Assembly: GCA_001310455.1 (NCBI GenBank)
Contig: BAXG01000008.1
Coordinates: forward strand, 88,990-152,989
Source of the DNA: Photobacterium sp. JCM 19050
GTDB lineage: Bacteria; Pseudomonadota; Gammaproteobacteria; Enterobacterales; Vibrionaceae
Length of the DNA: 64,000 bases
Direction of reading: 5' to 3'
Shown here: positions 53,258 to 64,000 of the stretch, in pieces
Position numbering within the stretch: the stretch's first letter is position 1
How the letters are laid out: every line of letters begins with the position of its first letter
Position numbers and translations under genes: made by a program
The notes under the pieces: model-generated
The model's input: only the letters and a program-made list of their open reading frames with translations
Told to the model about the DNA's origin: nothing
Databases searched by the model: none

Positions 53258-53851
53258 TCAATTCACGCTGTAGATGGTCCAGATCATGTCAGTGACATCT
53301 TCCGAGCCGGTTACATCGGCAATCACGCGACGGTTTTTGGCGTCAGCTTCCGGTGTGTTGGCAGTATCCAACAGGCGTGTTTCTCCAAAGCCTTTTGCAC
53401 TTACCCTATTTCCGGCGATGTGGAAGGTATCAACCAGCACATTGGCAATGGCATCGGCACGCTCTTGCGAAAGCGTCATATTGTGCGCAGCGCGGCCGAC
53501 TGCACTGGCATGGCCTTCAATCACCACCTGGGTATTGGGGTGGGTCTTAAGAAAGTCCGCCACCTTGGCAATGTCATCGTAAAAGCGTTTGGCAACAACC
53601 GCAGAATCATTGGCAAAGCGAACGTTGAGGTGGATGCGCTTTTCTATAGGTTTTTGCTTGCCACAACCGTCGTTGTTGACCTTCGCCCCCAGAAGGGTTT
53701 CCGGGCATTGTTCACGGGCGACGATCACCCCGTCGCCATCCTGGTCCTGAAGTGCCGGAGTGATGCTGCCGGATGTCGGCATGGTAATAATTTCCTGGTT
53801 GCTGCAGCCGGCCATCAGCAGGATGGAAAGGCCAATCAGAGTGTGTTTCAT
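53258..53851 (-). CDS. OmpA-like peptidoglycan-binding lipoprotein of the adhesin operon
   Basis: A 197-residue lipoprotein: signal peptide MKHTLIGLSILLMAGC with lipobox, then a short acidic calcium-type loop (DQDGDGVIVAREQCPET), and a C-terminal OmpA domain (residues about 75-185; VVIEGHASAVGRAAHNMTLSQERADAIANVL and KNRRVIADV) that binds peptidoglycan. OmpA-family genes accompany tolC-type genes in the bpfA adhesin operon of Shewanella, so it may anchor the secretion channel to the wall. Its ATG overlaps the lapE stop by three bases (ATGA). Confidence 0.88.
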   Translation of the reverse strand: MKHTLIGLSILLMAGCSNQEIITMPTSGSITPALQDQDGDGVIVAREQCPETLLGAKVNNDGCGKQKPIEKRIHLNVRFANDSAVVAKRFYDDIAKVADFLKTHPNTQVVIEGHASAVGRAAHNMTLSQERADAIANVLVDTFHIAGNRVSAKGFGETRLLDTANTPEADAKNRRVIADVTGSEDVTDMIWTIYSVN

Positions 53852-55204
53852 TGTGCGATTCCTTCTTCGTACTGATCTTCGCCTTGCCAGATGTCCGGTG
53901 CTGTAACGCGCAGGGATGACAACAGGTTACCGGTGGCATTAAGGATGCGGTACTGGGCAATCAGGTGGTCATAGTCTGCGTTGATGTAGTCTTTGCGGGC
54001 GTTGAACAGTTCATTTTCCGCATCAAGCACATCCAGAAGAGTACGTTGGCCAATACGGAATTGCTGGTCATAGGCTTCGAGCGTTTGTTTGGCAGCAATG
54101 ACGTGTTCTTTCAGGAACGTCATTTGCTGTGCCAGGCTTTCTGAGGCATTCCACGCCAGCGTGGTACCTTCTACCACTTCGCGGACTGTGTTCTGTTCGA
54201 TCTCCTGAGCCTGGCCCAGTTTGTAAGAGGCTTCCCGCTCGCGCTGAATCACTGCCACCGTTAAACAGGTTGTAACGCATCTGCACCATGGCCTGCAGGT
54301 CGTTGGCGTAACCTTCTGTGCCACCTAGGTTGTTGTTCCAGCCGCCGTTCAGTTCCAGGCTCACTTCCGGGTAGTAATTGGATTTGGCCGATTTACGCTC
54401 GTAGCGCGCAGCTTCAATATCATTCATTGCCGAATGCAGGGCTGGTTGATTCTGTTTTGCTTCATCCAGAGCCGCCTTGAGGTTGTCAGGCAGCATTGCG
54501 GTGTCAGGCATAGGTTTGATTAAATCTTTAGGTGCCTGGTTGACCACGCGGAAGAACTGGCTTTCTGTATCGAGCAGATTGTTTTTAGCAGAAATCAGGT
54601 TGGCGCGGGCGCGGGCAAGGCGTCCGGTTACCTGTGACAGGTCGGCAGTGGAGCCCAGACCATATTCGGTTTTCTGTTTGATTTGGTCGTAGGTTTCTTC
54701 GTGGCTCTTAAGGTTTTTCTCAGACAGTACCACTACTTGCTTTGCCCGAAGGTAGTTCAGGTACACTTTGACGGTATCCAACGCCTTGTTTTCCGCCGTA
54801 CCGTAAAGCTTCCACTGTTCAGAGCTGGCTTCACGGCTGAAACGGTCCACTTCGTTGGCGGTACGGAATCCGTCAAAAAGTACCTGCTTGATAGATACCC
54901 CGGCTTCACCTCGGTTGAGGCTGGTGGTTCCCCCTTTAGCGCGGGAAACCGGATTGTCTATTTCCTCGCGGCCGATTCCTGCGGTCAGGTCGATGGTAGG
55001 CAGGTAGCCGGCTTGCGCCTGGTTTACCTGTTCTTCGCGTGCCTTAAACTGATTGAATGCCTGGCGAATCGCCGGATTGGTATCCAGGGTGTTGGCGACT
55101 GCCTGTTCCAGGGTCTGGCTGCACGCCAGCCCCGGTGTCAGTGCGGATGCGATGGCAAGCGCGGCCAAACTCCGCTTTGCATGGCGGAGCAAGGGATGGT
55201 TCAT
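53848..55204 (-). CDS. lapE: LapE, TolC-family outer-membrane factor of the adhesin type I secretion system (one frameshift)
   Basis: An outer-membrane channel that, with LapB and LapC, secretes the large adhesin. Signal peptide (LAALAIASALTPGLACSQ), then the two TolC repeats (TLEQAVANTLDTNPAIRQAFNQF and the second with QMRYNLFNGGSDSA). The frame breaks where a GC repeat at 54240-54244 appears two bases short; adding CG gives GGSDSARERE and continues into ASYKLGQAQEIEQNTVREVVEGTTLAW, for 452 residues. ATG 55204 (MNHPLLRHAKRS) follows GGAG. Confidence 0.9.
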
Positions 55205-55229
55205 TACAGTTCTCCTGCAGTTCTTGTTG

Positions 55230-56618
55230 TTAACGTTCACGAAGCGCATTTTCTTTGGCTCGCAGAATTGGGTTCAGGATGTAGTCCAGTACCGTGCGTT
55301 TGCCGGTAATGATGTCCACCGAGGTCAGCATGCCCGGGATAATCGGCATCGGAGTGCCGTCGTTTCGGGTCAGGCTGGAGCGGTTGGTACGGATACGGAC
55401 CAGGTAGAAGCTGTTGCCTTCCTTATCCTGAGTGGTGTCAGCACTGATGTGCTCAACGGTGCCCTTGAGTCCCCCATAACGGGTGAAGTCGTAGGCCGTA
55501 ACCTTCACCACCGCCGGCAGTCCGGGGTGAAGAAAAGCGATGTCCTTGGGTTTGACCTTGGCTTCAATCAGCAACTGGTCTTCTGTCGGTACAATTTCCA
55601 GAATGTCTTCACCCGGGCGGACGACACCCCCCAGCGTGTTGATATGGATGGTTTTGATTGAACCGGTTACCGGGGAATAGATAACTGCTTTGTCGACCTT
55701 GTCCTGTGCACCCACCTGAGCCTGATTGAGGCGGGAAAGTTTGGTTTCCAGTTCGCTAAGCTTGGAGCGCGTGTCGTTGGTAAAAGCGAGCACGGCTTCG
55801 CGGCGTTTGAGAATGGCTTCATCAAAGGTCGCCTTGATTTTCGGCTGGGTCTGCTTGAGTGAGGCAAGCTGGCCGCGCATATCGTTGACCTGTCTTTGCA
55901 ACTTGAGCAGTTCCACTTCCGGCACAATGCCTTTTTTCGCCAGAGGCTTAGTCATCGACAGCTCTCTGGTGATGAGCTTGAGGCTATTTTTAATGGTTTG
56001 GATCTTGGTTTGCAGCTCGTTGCTTTCCTGCTGCTTTTGCAGGATCTGGCGGGCGAGGATATCAACGCTGTTTTTCAGGTTGTCCAGTCGGCCTGCGTAT
56101 TCCTGACGCTGTCTGGAAACCAGTTCTGGTTCGCCACTTTCCAGATCTGCAGGGAACGCAAGCGGGGCTTTGTCGATACGGACTTGCTCACGCCAGTCAG
56201 CGGAAACCGGCGCGAGCTTGATGCTGGCAAGCTCCTGTTTCATTCTGAGAATGTTGGCGCGCAAGCTGTCCTGTTCTTCTTCTTGCTGGGCAAGGTCAGA
56301 GCGAAAGCGTGTATCGTCAATTCTGACCAGCGGCTCTCCTTTGGTGACAGCCTGGCCGGTTTTAACGTACATATCTTCAAGGACACCGCCATCAAGGCTC
56401 TGGATAACCTGGACCTGGGTGGACGGTATCACTTTGCCGGTTGCCCGGGTTACCCGGTCGAGAGAGGCAAAGTTGGCCCAGATGATAAACAGCAACACCA
56501 TGGTGACGATGGTCCAGACAATCCAGCGGTAGCGAATCGGCGCTTCCATCATCATGGCACCGTAGACATCATCCACCATTTCGAGCTCTGTCGGGGTCAT
56601 AGATACCGGCTTATTCAT
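55230..56618 (-). CDS. lapC: LapC, HlyD-family membrane-fusion protein of the adhesin type I secretion system
   Basis: The periplasmic adaptor joining LapB to LapE. One N-terminal membrane segment (WIVWTIVTMVLLFIIWANFA), then the lipoyl-like half (TGKVIPSTQVQVIQSLDGGVLEDMYVKTGQAVTKGEPLVRID), a long coiled coil (residues 95-290), and the C-terminal beta domain with GEDILEIVPTEDQLLIEAKVKPKDIAFLHPG. ATG 56618 (MNKPVSMTPTELEMVDD) with GGAGGG upstream is preferred to an earlier in-frame codon; it overlaps the lapB end by eight bases. 462 residues, no frameshift. Confidence 0.92.
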   Translation of the reverse strand: MNKPVSMTPTELEMVDDVYGAMMMEAPIRYRWIVWTIVTMVLLFIIWANFASLDRVTRATGKVIPSTQVQVIQSLDGGVLEDMYVKTGQAVTKGEPLVRIDDTRFRSDLAQQEEEQDSLRANILRMKQELASIKLAPVSADWREQVRIDKAPLAFPADLESGEPELVSRQRQEYAGRLDNLKNSVDILARQILQKQQESNELQTKIQTIKNSLKLITRELSMTKPLAKKGIVPEVELLKLQRQVNDMRGQLASLKQTQPKIKATFDEAILKRREAVLAFTNDTRSKLSELETKLSRLNQAQVGAQDKVDKAVIYSPVTGSIKTIHINTLGGVVRPGEDILEIVPTEDQLLIEAKVKPKDIAFLHPGLPAVVKVTAYDFTRYGGLKGTVEHISADTTQDKEGNSFYLVRIRTNRSSLTRNDGTPMPIIPGMLTSVDIITGKRTVLDYILNPILRAKENALRER

Positions 56619-58804
56619 GCTGCCCTCCCGCCTGGATACGCTGGGGCTCCTGATGGCCATGAAGTTTTGCCATCACTTGCTCACGCGGGCCATCGAGGAC
56701 GATTCGGCCGTTGTCGACCACGATAATGCGGTCTACCAGGTTGAGCAGGGACATCTTGTGGGTGACGAGCAGCAGCGTACGTTCACTGCTGACCCGCATC
56801 ATGGCGTGGGTGAACTGTTTCTCTGCGGTGGCATCCATACTGGCGGTGGGTTCGTCCATCACGAGTATTGGCGGATCGTTGAGGATCGCGCGAGCAAGGG
56901 CGACGGACTGACGCTGTCCCCGGGAAAGGGTTTCGCCCAGCTCACCAACTTCTTTGTCCAGACCCTCGGAATCCTTGCTGGTGAACATCCCAACGCCGGA
57001 CAGTTGCACCGCCCGTATCAGTTGGTGTTCGCTGACCTGGCGGGTGCCGAACATGATGTTGTCGCGGATGGAACCGTGGAACAGGGTGATGTCCTGCGGC
57101 ATGTAACCGACGTTGTGGCGAAGGTCTGCCGGGTGGATCTGTTTGCTGTCGATGCCGTCATAGCGCAGGCTGCCCTGGCTTGGGTGGAACAGGCCGGCCA
57201 TCATCTTCAACAGCGATGTTTTTCCCGAACCGTTCTTGCCGATAATCGCGATTCGCTCTCCGGCATTGATGGTTAGGGAGCTTGGGTAGATCACCGGCTT
57301 TTCTGAGTTGGGTAGGTAAAGCCGATGTTGTCAGCCTGGATATGGCCGCTCAGGCGTTTGCGGCTGATAAGGTGGCCTTTGTCGGCGAACTCATCTTCCG
57401 CATTCATAATGGTATCAAGCTGGCGAAGGGCGCTGGCTGTCTGGTTGGTACGGGTCAGCAGGTTGGCAAGCTGTGCCATCGGTGCCACAGCGCGGCCAGA
57501 TAGCATCACTGCTGCAATAATGCCACCCATGGAAAGTTCTCCCTGAGACAAGCGGTATACCCGAGGATGACTACAACAATAGAGGTCATCTGGGTGACGA
57601 AGGTTGCCAGGTAGGAGACCGACTGGGAGATCTTTTTAACCTTGAGGTTCCAGTTGGCGGTGTGGGCAATCATCTGCTGCCAGGTACGCTGTACCAGCCC
57701 TTCAGCAACGCTTGCCTTGATAGATTCAATGGCAGAAAGGCTTTCCACCAGGTGGCCGTTTTTCAGGCTTGCGAACTTATTGCTTTCCTCAATGGCTTCT
57801 CGCAGGCGCGGCTGTACCCAGAAGGTGTACCCGATAATCAGCAGGCCGGCAAAAAACGGCACGGCAGCTAAGTCGCCGGACACCACATAAATTACAAACA
57901 GGAAGAACAGGGCAAACGGCAGGTCTACCAGGGTGGTCAGGGTTGCGGAGGTCAGCATGTCCCTGACAGAATCAAATTCGCTCATCTGTTTTGCCATGCC
58001 GCCGACACTTGGCGAGCGGTTTGCCAGGGGCATCCCCATCAGTTTGGCAAACAGGCGGGAAGAGACAATGATGTCGATTTTTTTCCCGGCTATGTCGATA
58101 AGCGAGCTGCGAAGTGAGCGCAGGGTGAAGTCGAAGATAAACGCCAGTGCCGCACCGCTTGCCAGAACCCAGAGGGATTCGAAGGCAAGGTTGGGGACAA
58201 TCTTGTCGTAGACGTTCATCATAAACAGGGGTGATACCAGCGCGAACAGGTTTATCACCAGTGAAGCCAGTAGCGCATCCCGGTAGATGGGCATGGCGTC
58301 ACGCAGCATGACCTTGAGCCAGTGTTCCTGGGTGTTGTGCAGGTGGAGGTCAACACTGCGGTCACCCCGGTACTGCATTTTTACCAGGATGGTATAGCCG
58401 GTATAGATGGCCTCCAGCTCTTCGAGCGGGATTTCTGTTTCACCGCCGTTTTCAGGCAACTGGATTACCGCGACATTGCGCCCATTCTCTGATCCCATCC
58501 GGTGTAACAGGCAAGCTTTCTGGTCCCTGAGCAGTAATACGCATGGGAACAGCATGGATGAAATCTGGTCCAGCGGTTTTCGAAGCAGGCGAGCACTTAA
58601 CCCCGCCCGGCCAGCCGCCTGGGGGAAAAGCCCTGGCGTCAGGCAGGCACCGGTCATCGGAAGCCCGGCTGTCAGCGCATCACTGGAGCAAGGGTTACCG
58701 TAGTGCTCAGTAAGCAGTACCAGACAGTCAAGCAAGGGGTCTTCGGTGGTCTGAGCCGAGGCCGGAATACTCCACTGCGGTTTCAATTTGGTGGTTGAAG
58801 TCAC
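56611..58804 (-). CDS. lapB: LapB, type I secretion ABC transporter with C39-like domain (two frameshifts)
   Basis: The inner-membrane ATPase of the adhesin exporter. The N-terminal 130 residues are a C39-peptidase-like domain (DPLLDCLVLLTEHYGNPCSSDAL...), without a recognisable intact catalytic set, so probably a non-proteolytic docking domain. Six membrane helices follow, then the nucleotide-binding domain with Walker A GKNGSGKTS, signature LSRGQRQSVALARA and Walker B ILVMDEPTASMD. Restoring one base at the CCC 57562-57564 (ILGVYRLSQGELSMGG) and one at the GG 57296-57297 (TQKSPVIYPSSLTINAGE) gives 731 residues. The start is GTG 58804. Confidence 0.9.
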
Positions 58805-58826
58805 CGCGAATTCTCTCTACTGAATT

Positions 58827-58867
58827 TAAAAAACGAAAATACGGGCGCAGCCAAAAGCTGCGCCCGT
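58827..58867 (-). terminator. Terminator between the adhesin gene and lapB
   Basis: On the minus strand ACGGGCGCAGC-TTTTG-GCTGCGCCCGT (11-bp perfect stem), followed by ATTTTCGTTTTTT. It lies in the 72-bp gap after the adhesin stop. Because lapB follows in the same direction, it should lower expression of the secretion genes relative to the adhesin. Confidence 0.75.
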
Positions 58868-58876
58868 ACCTTTCAG

Positions 58877-61800
58877 TTACAGATGATGAAGATCTTCCGG
58901 ATCTTGAATCAGTATGGTTTGGGTATGAGTATCAGTACCCGTTACCGCATCAAACAGGGCTTTGATGTCGTGCTCATTATTCAAAACACCATTTTTAATT
59001 GTGCCATTATGAACGTCATGACCGAGCACCTTCTCCAATGTTGATTTATCGATATCATCCAGCTCTATTTCTTGGTGGAAGTGATGCTTTCCTTGTGTTT
59101 TGAAGTGGAACTCGACGTCGACATCTTGATCGGAATCATGCTCGATTTTCACCTTGATGTGTGACTTATCAAAAATATCGTCACCAGATGCTTTAATCAG
59201 CTCGGACAAATCAAGACGGTCGTTCCCAAACTCAAAGTCTTTAACTTCGTCTTCTGAATTGTGCTCCCCGGTTACGTCGTCAGCCTTCCAGACGAAGGTG
59301 TCCATGCCACCGTCACCAATCAATATATCGTTACCGGCACCACCCTGGATAACATCATTGCCAGTATCGCCACGCAGGATATCATCACCGGTTCCGCCCA
59401 GGAGTACATCGTTACCGGAGCCACCGCGCAGGGCATCACTGCCACTACCGCCACTCAGGGTGTCGTTGCCTGCGCCGCCATAGGCAGCCAGTGTGCCTGT
59501 TCCGCCAGTCACGGTGTCATTGCCGCTTCCCATATTGACCAGATCAGCCAGTGGATGCTGGTGGTTGTCTGTGTGGAATTCAATGGCATGCTGAATTCGA
59601 TTTGAGGAATGGCCACTTTGAAAATCAGACTGGTAATTGGGGTTTATATGTCCATCACTACCGACTAATTGACTCATATCATCATTGATGAAATGTGTGT
59701 CTTCCAGCATATCCAAGTTGTATTCACCATGATTGCTTGGCAGTGAGCTGCCAGCATTTACGGTGTTGTCTGCTTCGCTGATACCGAGGTCTATATAGTC
59801 GTTGCTGTTACCCCCGTGGATAATCAGATCTGTGTCGATAGTCGTTTGGTGTTGAGCCGGCAACTGCCCTTGCTCGGTTGAGCTCTCCGAGCTCAGTGAT
59901 ACGTTAAGTTTTGCTGATTTTGTACCGTACCACTTTCCGTTTTCCATGAAACCGCCGTCACTGCTAAGCACAAACTGATCATTACCATTGCCTCCGTGGA
60001 AAATGTTTTCAGGATGTGTCGGTACTTCCTTAACCGAAACAGTCATATCTGCAACTTGACTTGAAGTTGCGCCTGTTCCTGTTTCAGTCGCTGTGGCAGT
60101 TACCCGGACGTTGTAGTCGCCGATCTGCGAGGTTTTCACTGACAGATTGCCCAAATCCAGGCCGCTGACATCTGCTACACCATTGACGACGTGGACTGTG
60201 TCATGGTCAGAATTGCCATCCACAATTACAGCGTCATCAGGCAAGCCGGATAGTTCCACTTTCAGCGTTTCTGAGCCATCGGTATCCGTCAGGCTCGCCT
60301 CAATAGGGTTCAGGTTAATGAAGTTGTCTTCGTAACCTACCCCTGACTGTGCTGTAAATGTCACGTTGTCCAGAACGGCTCCGACGGTATCACCGTTGTC
60401 GCCATTAATTTCGAGACGGTATTTGCCTGAAGTTTCAACCGGCAGGTCAATGATATTGTCGCGTACCCAACCAGCCTGGCTTGGCGTAAACCGGTACAGC
60501 GTTTCGCTTTGTCCGGTTGCGTTGCCGTGCTCATCAATCGGTGTCAGGGTGATGGTCAGGTTACAAGACCCCGGATTAATCACCCTGGCTGTAATATCAA
60601 AGCCCATCTGGTAGTGCTTACCGGTGGTCAGATCCAGGTCTGTGTAGATGTTTTTATCACCCGGATTGGCTTCGACTTCCAGCGCCTGGTTGTCAGAGCC
60701 ATTTCTCAGGTAAACATCTTCCCGTCCGATCTCGATATCCTGGCCAGGGTTAGTGGACTGCCATTTGATGACCTGTCCGTTACCAATCAAGGAGCCCGCA
60801 TCAACATTTGCATCCAGTTCATGGTTACCCAGGTTCACGTTATCGAATGTGAAGGTAGTCTGGGTGTCGGTATTGCCTATTTGCAGCGTCGGAGCATCCA
60901 CTTCAGGCGTGACACTGATTTCCAGTTTTGCCGTACCGCCATGGTTTGTGGTGTAGGTGATATCCGATACTTTTCCGCTCCAGTTTGATAAAGGTGTGAA
61001 GCTGTAGTGACCGTTTGTCTGCAGGATCAATGTACCTTCTTGCAGGACAACAATATGGTTGCTAGCAGCATATTCCTTGCCATCAACGGTGAAACTTTGG
61101 ATGCTGACATCCGAGGTTTTGTCAGATGTATCGTTGTGAAGAACATTTCCCATTACTGTCATGTCTTCAGAGCCATCAAAGTTGTCATTCAGCGCGTTTT
61201 GCAGGTGCATATCAGAGATAACCACATAGCTCGGCGCACCCTGATCATCTTGTACGAAGACATCAATGGCCTTGCTGACACCGTTTTGGTCAGTCATGGT
61301 ATTGCGGTATTCCACATTACGGACGACTTCCAGTACTTCATCGTGAGTCAGTTGGTGACCGTCTTTAGCGGTGATTTCCCAGCTGCCCACGACTGCACCG
61401 TCATGGTCAGCGTAGTTATGTTGGGTAATCTCGTATTTTCCGGCCATTTCCGGAGACAGGGAGATAAAGTCGTGTTCTGCATCATAGTTGTTCTGCACGT
61501 TGCCGTTGATACCGGCAGTAATACGTACAGTGACATGACTGAACTCTGAGCTGTCGACATCTTTCAGAGTGATATCGTTAAACACGCGGACATCACCATC
61601 ACCTTCGTAATAGAACTTGTCTACACGGTGCTGATCCGGTGCATTAACATAACCGATTTCTGGATGGTCATTGTGACCATTTACGGTAATAACGATGTCT
61701 TTGGAGGAGCCGTCGGCAGTATGCACAGTAAAGGTCTCTGTTTGAGTCTCCTTACCAGACAGCTGTTGTACAGCATCACTCTTGTTGTCGAGAACGTACT

Positions 61801-64000
61801 TCCAGTTACCGTCAGTATCAATCTCAAAGTGACCGTACTTACCGTCGATTTGAGACGCTTTAAAGGCGTCCTGCCCATCGATGTCGTCGACCGTCAGCTT
61901 GCCTTCAACTGATTCAGAAGTTGAGGTATCAGGCTGCTCAGGATCGTTATGCAGGTAATCGGAATTACCGTCTTCGGTTACAGTACCCGCAACAGAGCCG
62001 TCGATATGGGCCGCGTCGTTAGTGCCGGTGATGGTGACGGTGATCTTCTGCTCAGTGCCGTCTGCAGACGTAACGGTGAAGGTTTCGTCCTTAGTGTCAC
62101 CAGCGCCCAGATACTGGACCTTGCTGTTGTCGACGTCGTAAGTCCAATTGCCATTACGGTCGATAGTCAGGTTGCCCAGGGTATCAGCAGGTTTGGTCAC
62201 GGTAGTGTTGAAGTAAGACTCATCGTGATCGATGTCTTTGACTGCAAGTGTTCCGTGGCTGGTCAGCTTGTCACCCAGTCCTTGGTCTTCTATTACCTTG
62301 CCCGTGAAGTTGCCGGTAATATCAGCGCTGTCATTTTCACCTTTAACATCAACGGTGATCTGGTGAGCTGTACCATCCTCACTATGTACGGTAAATGTCT
62401 CGGTTTTGATTTCACCTTTCTGGAGCTGCTGGACGGCGTCTGAACTGTTGTTCAGCTTGTAAGTCCAGAGACCATCGGCTGACATAGACAGTGAGCCGTA
62501 TTGGCCGTCAAATAGTTCTTCTTTAAATGAATCCTGAACACCATCGATATCATCACTGGTCAATATTCCGCGGACTCTAGTTATATGATCTTCAGTTGAA
62601 GTTCCATAATCAGTACCACCAATAATTGCTTGGTCGTTTGTACCTGTAATAGCAACAGAAATTTCCTGTTGGGTACCGTCAGAAGCCGTTAGCGTAACGG
62701 TATCGGTAACTTCTTCACCCCCAGGCAACTGCTGAACCTTGGTCTCGTCCAGGATATAGGTCCAGTGGCCGTCTTTCAGCTCCAGTGAACCGTACTGGCC
62801 TTTGAACTGGCCATTTTCAAACACTGGTTGGTCGTGCTGGTCAGCATCTGTGATTGCAATGGTGCCGGATGCTGTAACCGGGGCATCACCCTCATTTCCT
62901 TCTGTTACCTTGCCGGTAAATGAGCCCGAAACCACTGGCTTGTCATCGGTACCATGGATGGTGACAGTCACTGTTTGAGTGGTGCCGTCCTCGGATGTAA
63001 CGGTGAAGTTTTCTACCTTGCTTTCACCATTACCCAGATAATTAACCAGGCTGTTCTCAACGGAATAGTGCCATTCACCATTGGCATCAATACTCAGGTT
63101 CCCCAATGTACCTTCGGCTTTAATGACATCAGGCTTGAACTGAGCTTCTCCGTTATCCAGATCAGTGATATCGAGCTTGCCGTGGTCTGTAAGTACGGGG
63201 GTGGGGTCATTTTCAGTAACAGAGCCAATGGTCTCACCAGTGATATGCGCGCCATCGTTAGTACCGGTGACGGTGATGGTGGCAGTCTGGTCAACGGTTG
63301 CACCATGGCCGTCGGTCACCTGATAGGTCACGGTGATCTCTTTGGTTTCACCTTCTTTCAGGCTATCAAACGCTGAGTTGGATGGATCAACGGTCAGGGT
63401 CTTGCCCTTAACAGTGACGCCATCGGTCAGGCCTTTGATGCTGCCATCAACCACGGTCAGGTTGTCGCCATCCACATCGGTGATGTGAGTGGTTAGGTCA
63501 ACGGTTTTAGCCGGGTTACCTTCGGTGAAGCCTTCAGTAATAACAGAGCCACTTTTGGCGCATCGTTAGTACCGGTAACGGTGATGGTGGCAGTCTGGTC
63601 AACGGTTGCACCATGACCGTCAGTCACCTGGTAGGTCACGGTGATCTCTTTGGTTTCACCTTCCTTGAGACCATCAAATGCTGGGCTGCTTGGGTCGATA
63701 GTCAGCTTATTGCCATCAACGGTCACACCGTCGGTCAGGCCTTTAATGCTGCCATCAACGACGGTCAGGGTATCGCCATCCACATCGGTGATGTTGTTGG
63801 TGAGGGTAACGGTCTGAGCTGTTTCTCCTTCAACCACACCTTTGGTAATGACTTCACCAACAACTGGAATATCGTTAGTACCGGTGACGGTGATAGTGGC
63901 GGTCTGGTCAACGGTTGCACCATGACCGTCGGTCACCTGGTAGGTTACTTTGATCTCTTTGGTTGCGCCTTCTTTGAGGCCATCAAATGCTGGGCTGCTT
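58877..64000 (-). CDS. Giant RTX/VCBS-repeat adhesin secreted by the LapBCE system (5' end outside window, one frameshift)
   Basis: Only the C-terminal 1,700 residues are visible. From the window edge inwards: at least two and a half units of a 103-residue repeat (ending DGHGATVDQTATITVTGTND); about five VCBS-type repeats near 61650-63270 (pattern GTLxNLSIDxNGxWxYxVDNS ... ETFTVTSxDGTxQxITVTITGTND); a further domain with lectin or carbohydrate-binding-like character (about 60000-60900, inferred); glycine/aspartate-rich RTX nonapeptides at 59306-59536 (GGAGNDTLSGGSGSDALRGG); and a 142-residue acidic C-terminus with the type I secretion signal. The frame breaks at the CC at 63549-63550; restoring one base gives NDAPKVGSVITEGFTEGN. 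The N-terminal LapA-type retention region lies outside the window. First gene of the lap operon. Confidence 0.88.
59306..59536 (-). repeat. RTX nonapeptide repeats of the adhesin
   Basis: About eight glycine/aspartate-rich nonapeptides (GGxGxDxLx pattern) in a row. Such repeats fold into a calcium-bound beta-roll after secretion into millimolar calcium. Confidence 0.85.
63240..64000 (-). repeat. 309-bp tandem repeats in the adhesin gene
   Basis: The same block (for example TCAACGGTTGCACCATG) recurs at 63291, 63599 and 63908, a spacing of 308 and 309 bases; the first is one short because of the base missing at 63549-63550. Each unit encodes 103 residues, and the array continues beyond the window. 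Confidence 0.9.

Noticed and set aside
63240..64000. Regular direct repeats resembling a CRISPR array
   Set aside because: The period is 309 bp, the units are coding and in frame with the adhesin, and there are no short repeats with unique spacers or cas genes.

Overview
The window is a stretch of gammaproteobacterial chromosome, most likely from a member of the Vibrionaceae (Grimontia, Enterovibrio or Photobacterium are all possible; the sequence alone does not decide). The evidence is the set of encoded proteins (NptA, HlyU, a RocS-like GGDEF-EAL protein, OmpU-type porins) and the gene order. The order ptsP-lgt-thyA, nhaR-hlyU-rpsT-murJ-ribF-ileS-lspA-fkpB-ispH, dacB-porin-greA-yhbY-rlmE-ftsH-folP-glmM-secG-tRNA-Leu-metY-rimP-nusA-infB-rbfA-truB-rpsO-pnp-nlpI and the ubiUV/rocS/ubiT block matches, as I remember it, the main chromosome of Vibrio. 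No phage, insertion sequence, rRNA or CRISPR array was seen.

Layout. 1-4.6 kb: ptsP (cut by the window edge), a TauE-type exporter, lgt and thyA. 4.8-9.5 kb: ion transport and its regulators (nptA, nhaA, a small secreted protein, nhaR, hlyU) and rpsT. 9.7-18.1 kb: envelope and housekeeping genes (murJ, ribF, ileS, lspA, fkpB, ispH, dapB). 18.6-23.0 kb: carAB behind two candidate promoters. 23.1-24.3 kb: mgtE, without the CBS domains, behind a long leader with a short acidic/proline ORF and a C-rich, G-free tract. 24.3-28.3 kb: dacB and two tandem porins. 28.8-45.7 kb: the greA to nlpI transcription, translation and RNA-decay block with two tRNAs. 45.8-51.2 kb: oxygen-independent ubiquinone genes ubiV, ubiU and ubiT, with a PAS-GGDEF-EAL gene between them, and yhbS. 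51.2-64.0 kb: a leftward operon for a giant RTX/VCBS adhesin, its type I secretion system (LapB, LapC, LapE), an OmpA-like lipoprotein and a LapD-type c-di-GMP receptor.

An important property of this sequence is that 21 genes carry 27 small frameshifts. Every one is repaired by restoring one base to a short homopolymer, or two bases to a CG/GC repeat. Many of the affected genes are normally essential (ileS, lgt, murJ, glmM, secG), and the repaired proteins have normal family lengths. I therefore annotate these genes as single CDSs with probable sequencing errors, not as pseudogenes. Coordinates give the full extent across the frameshift.

The most interesting regulatory candidate is the mgtE leader, which has the architecture of a Mg2+-sensing, Rho-dependent leader: promoter, 16-codon acidic/proline ORF, competing hairpins and a rut-like tract. 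It sits in front of a channel that lacks the usual Mg2+-sensing CBS domains. The adhesin operon is notable for having lapD but no lapG inside the cluster.
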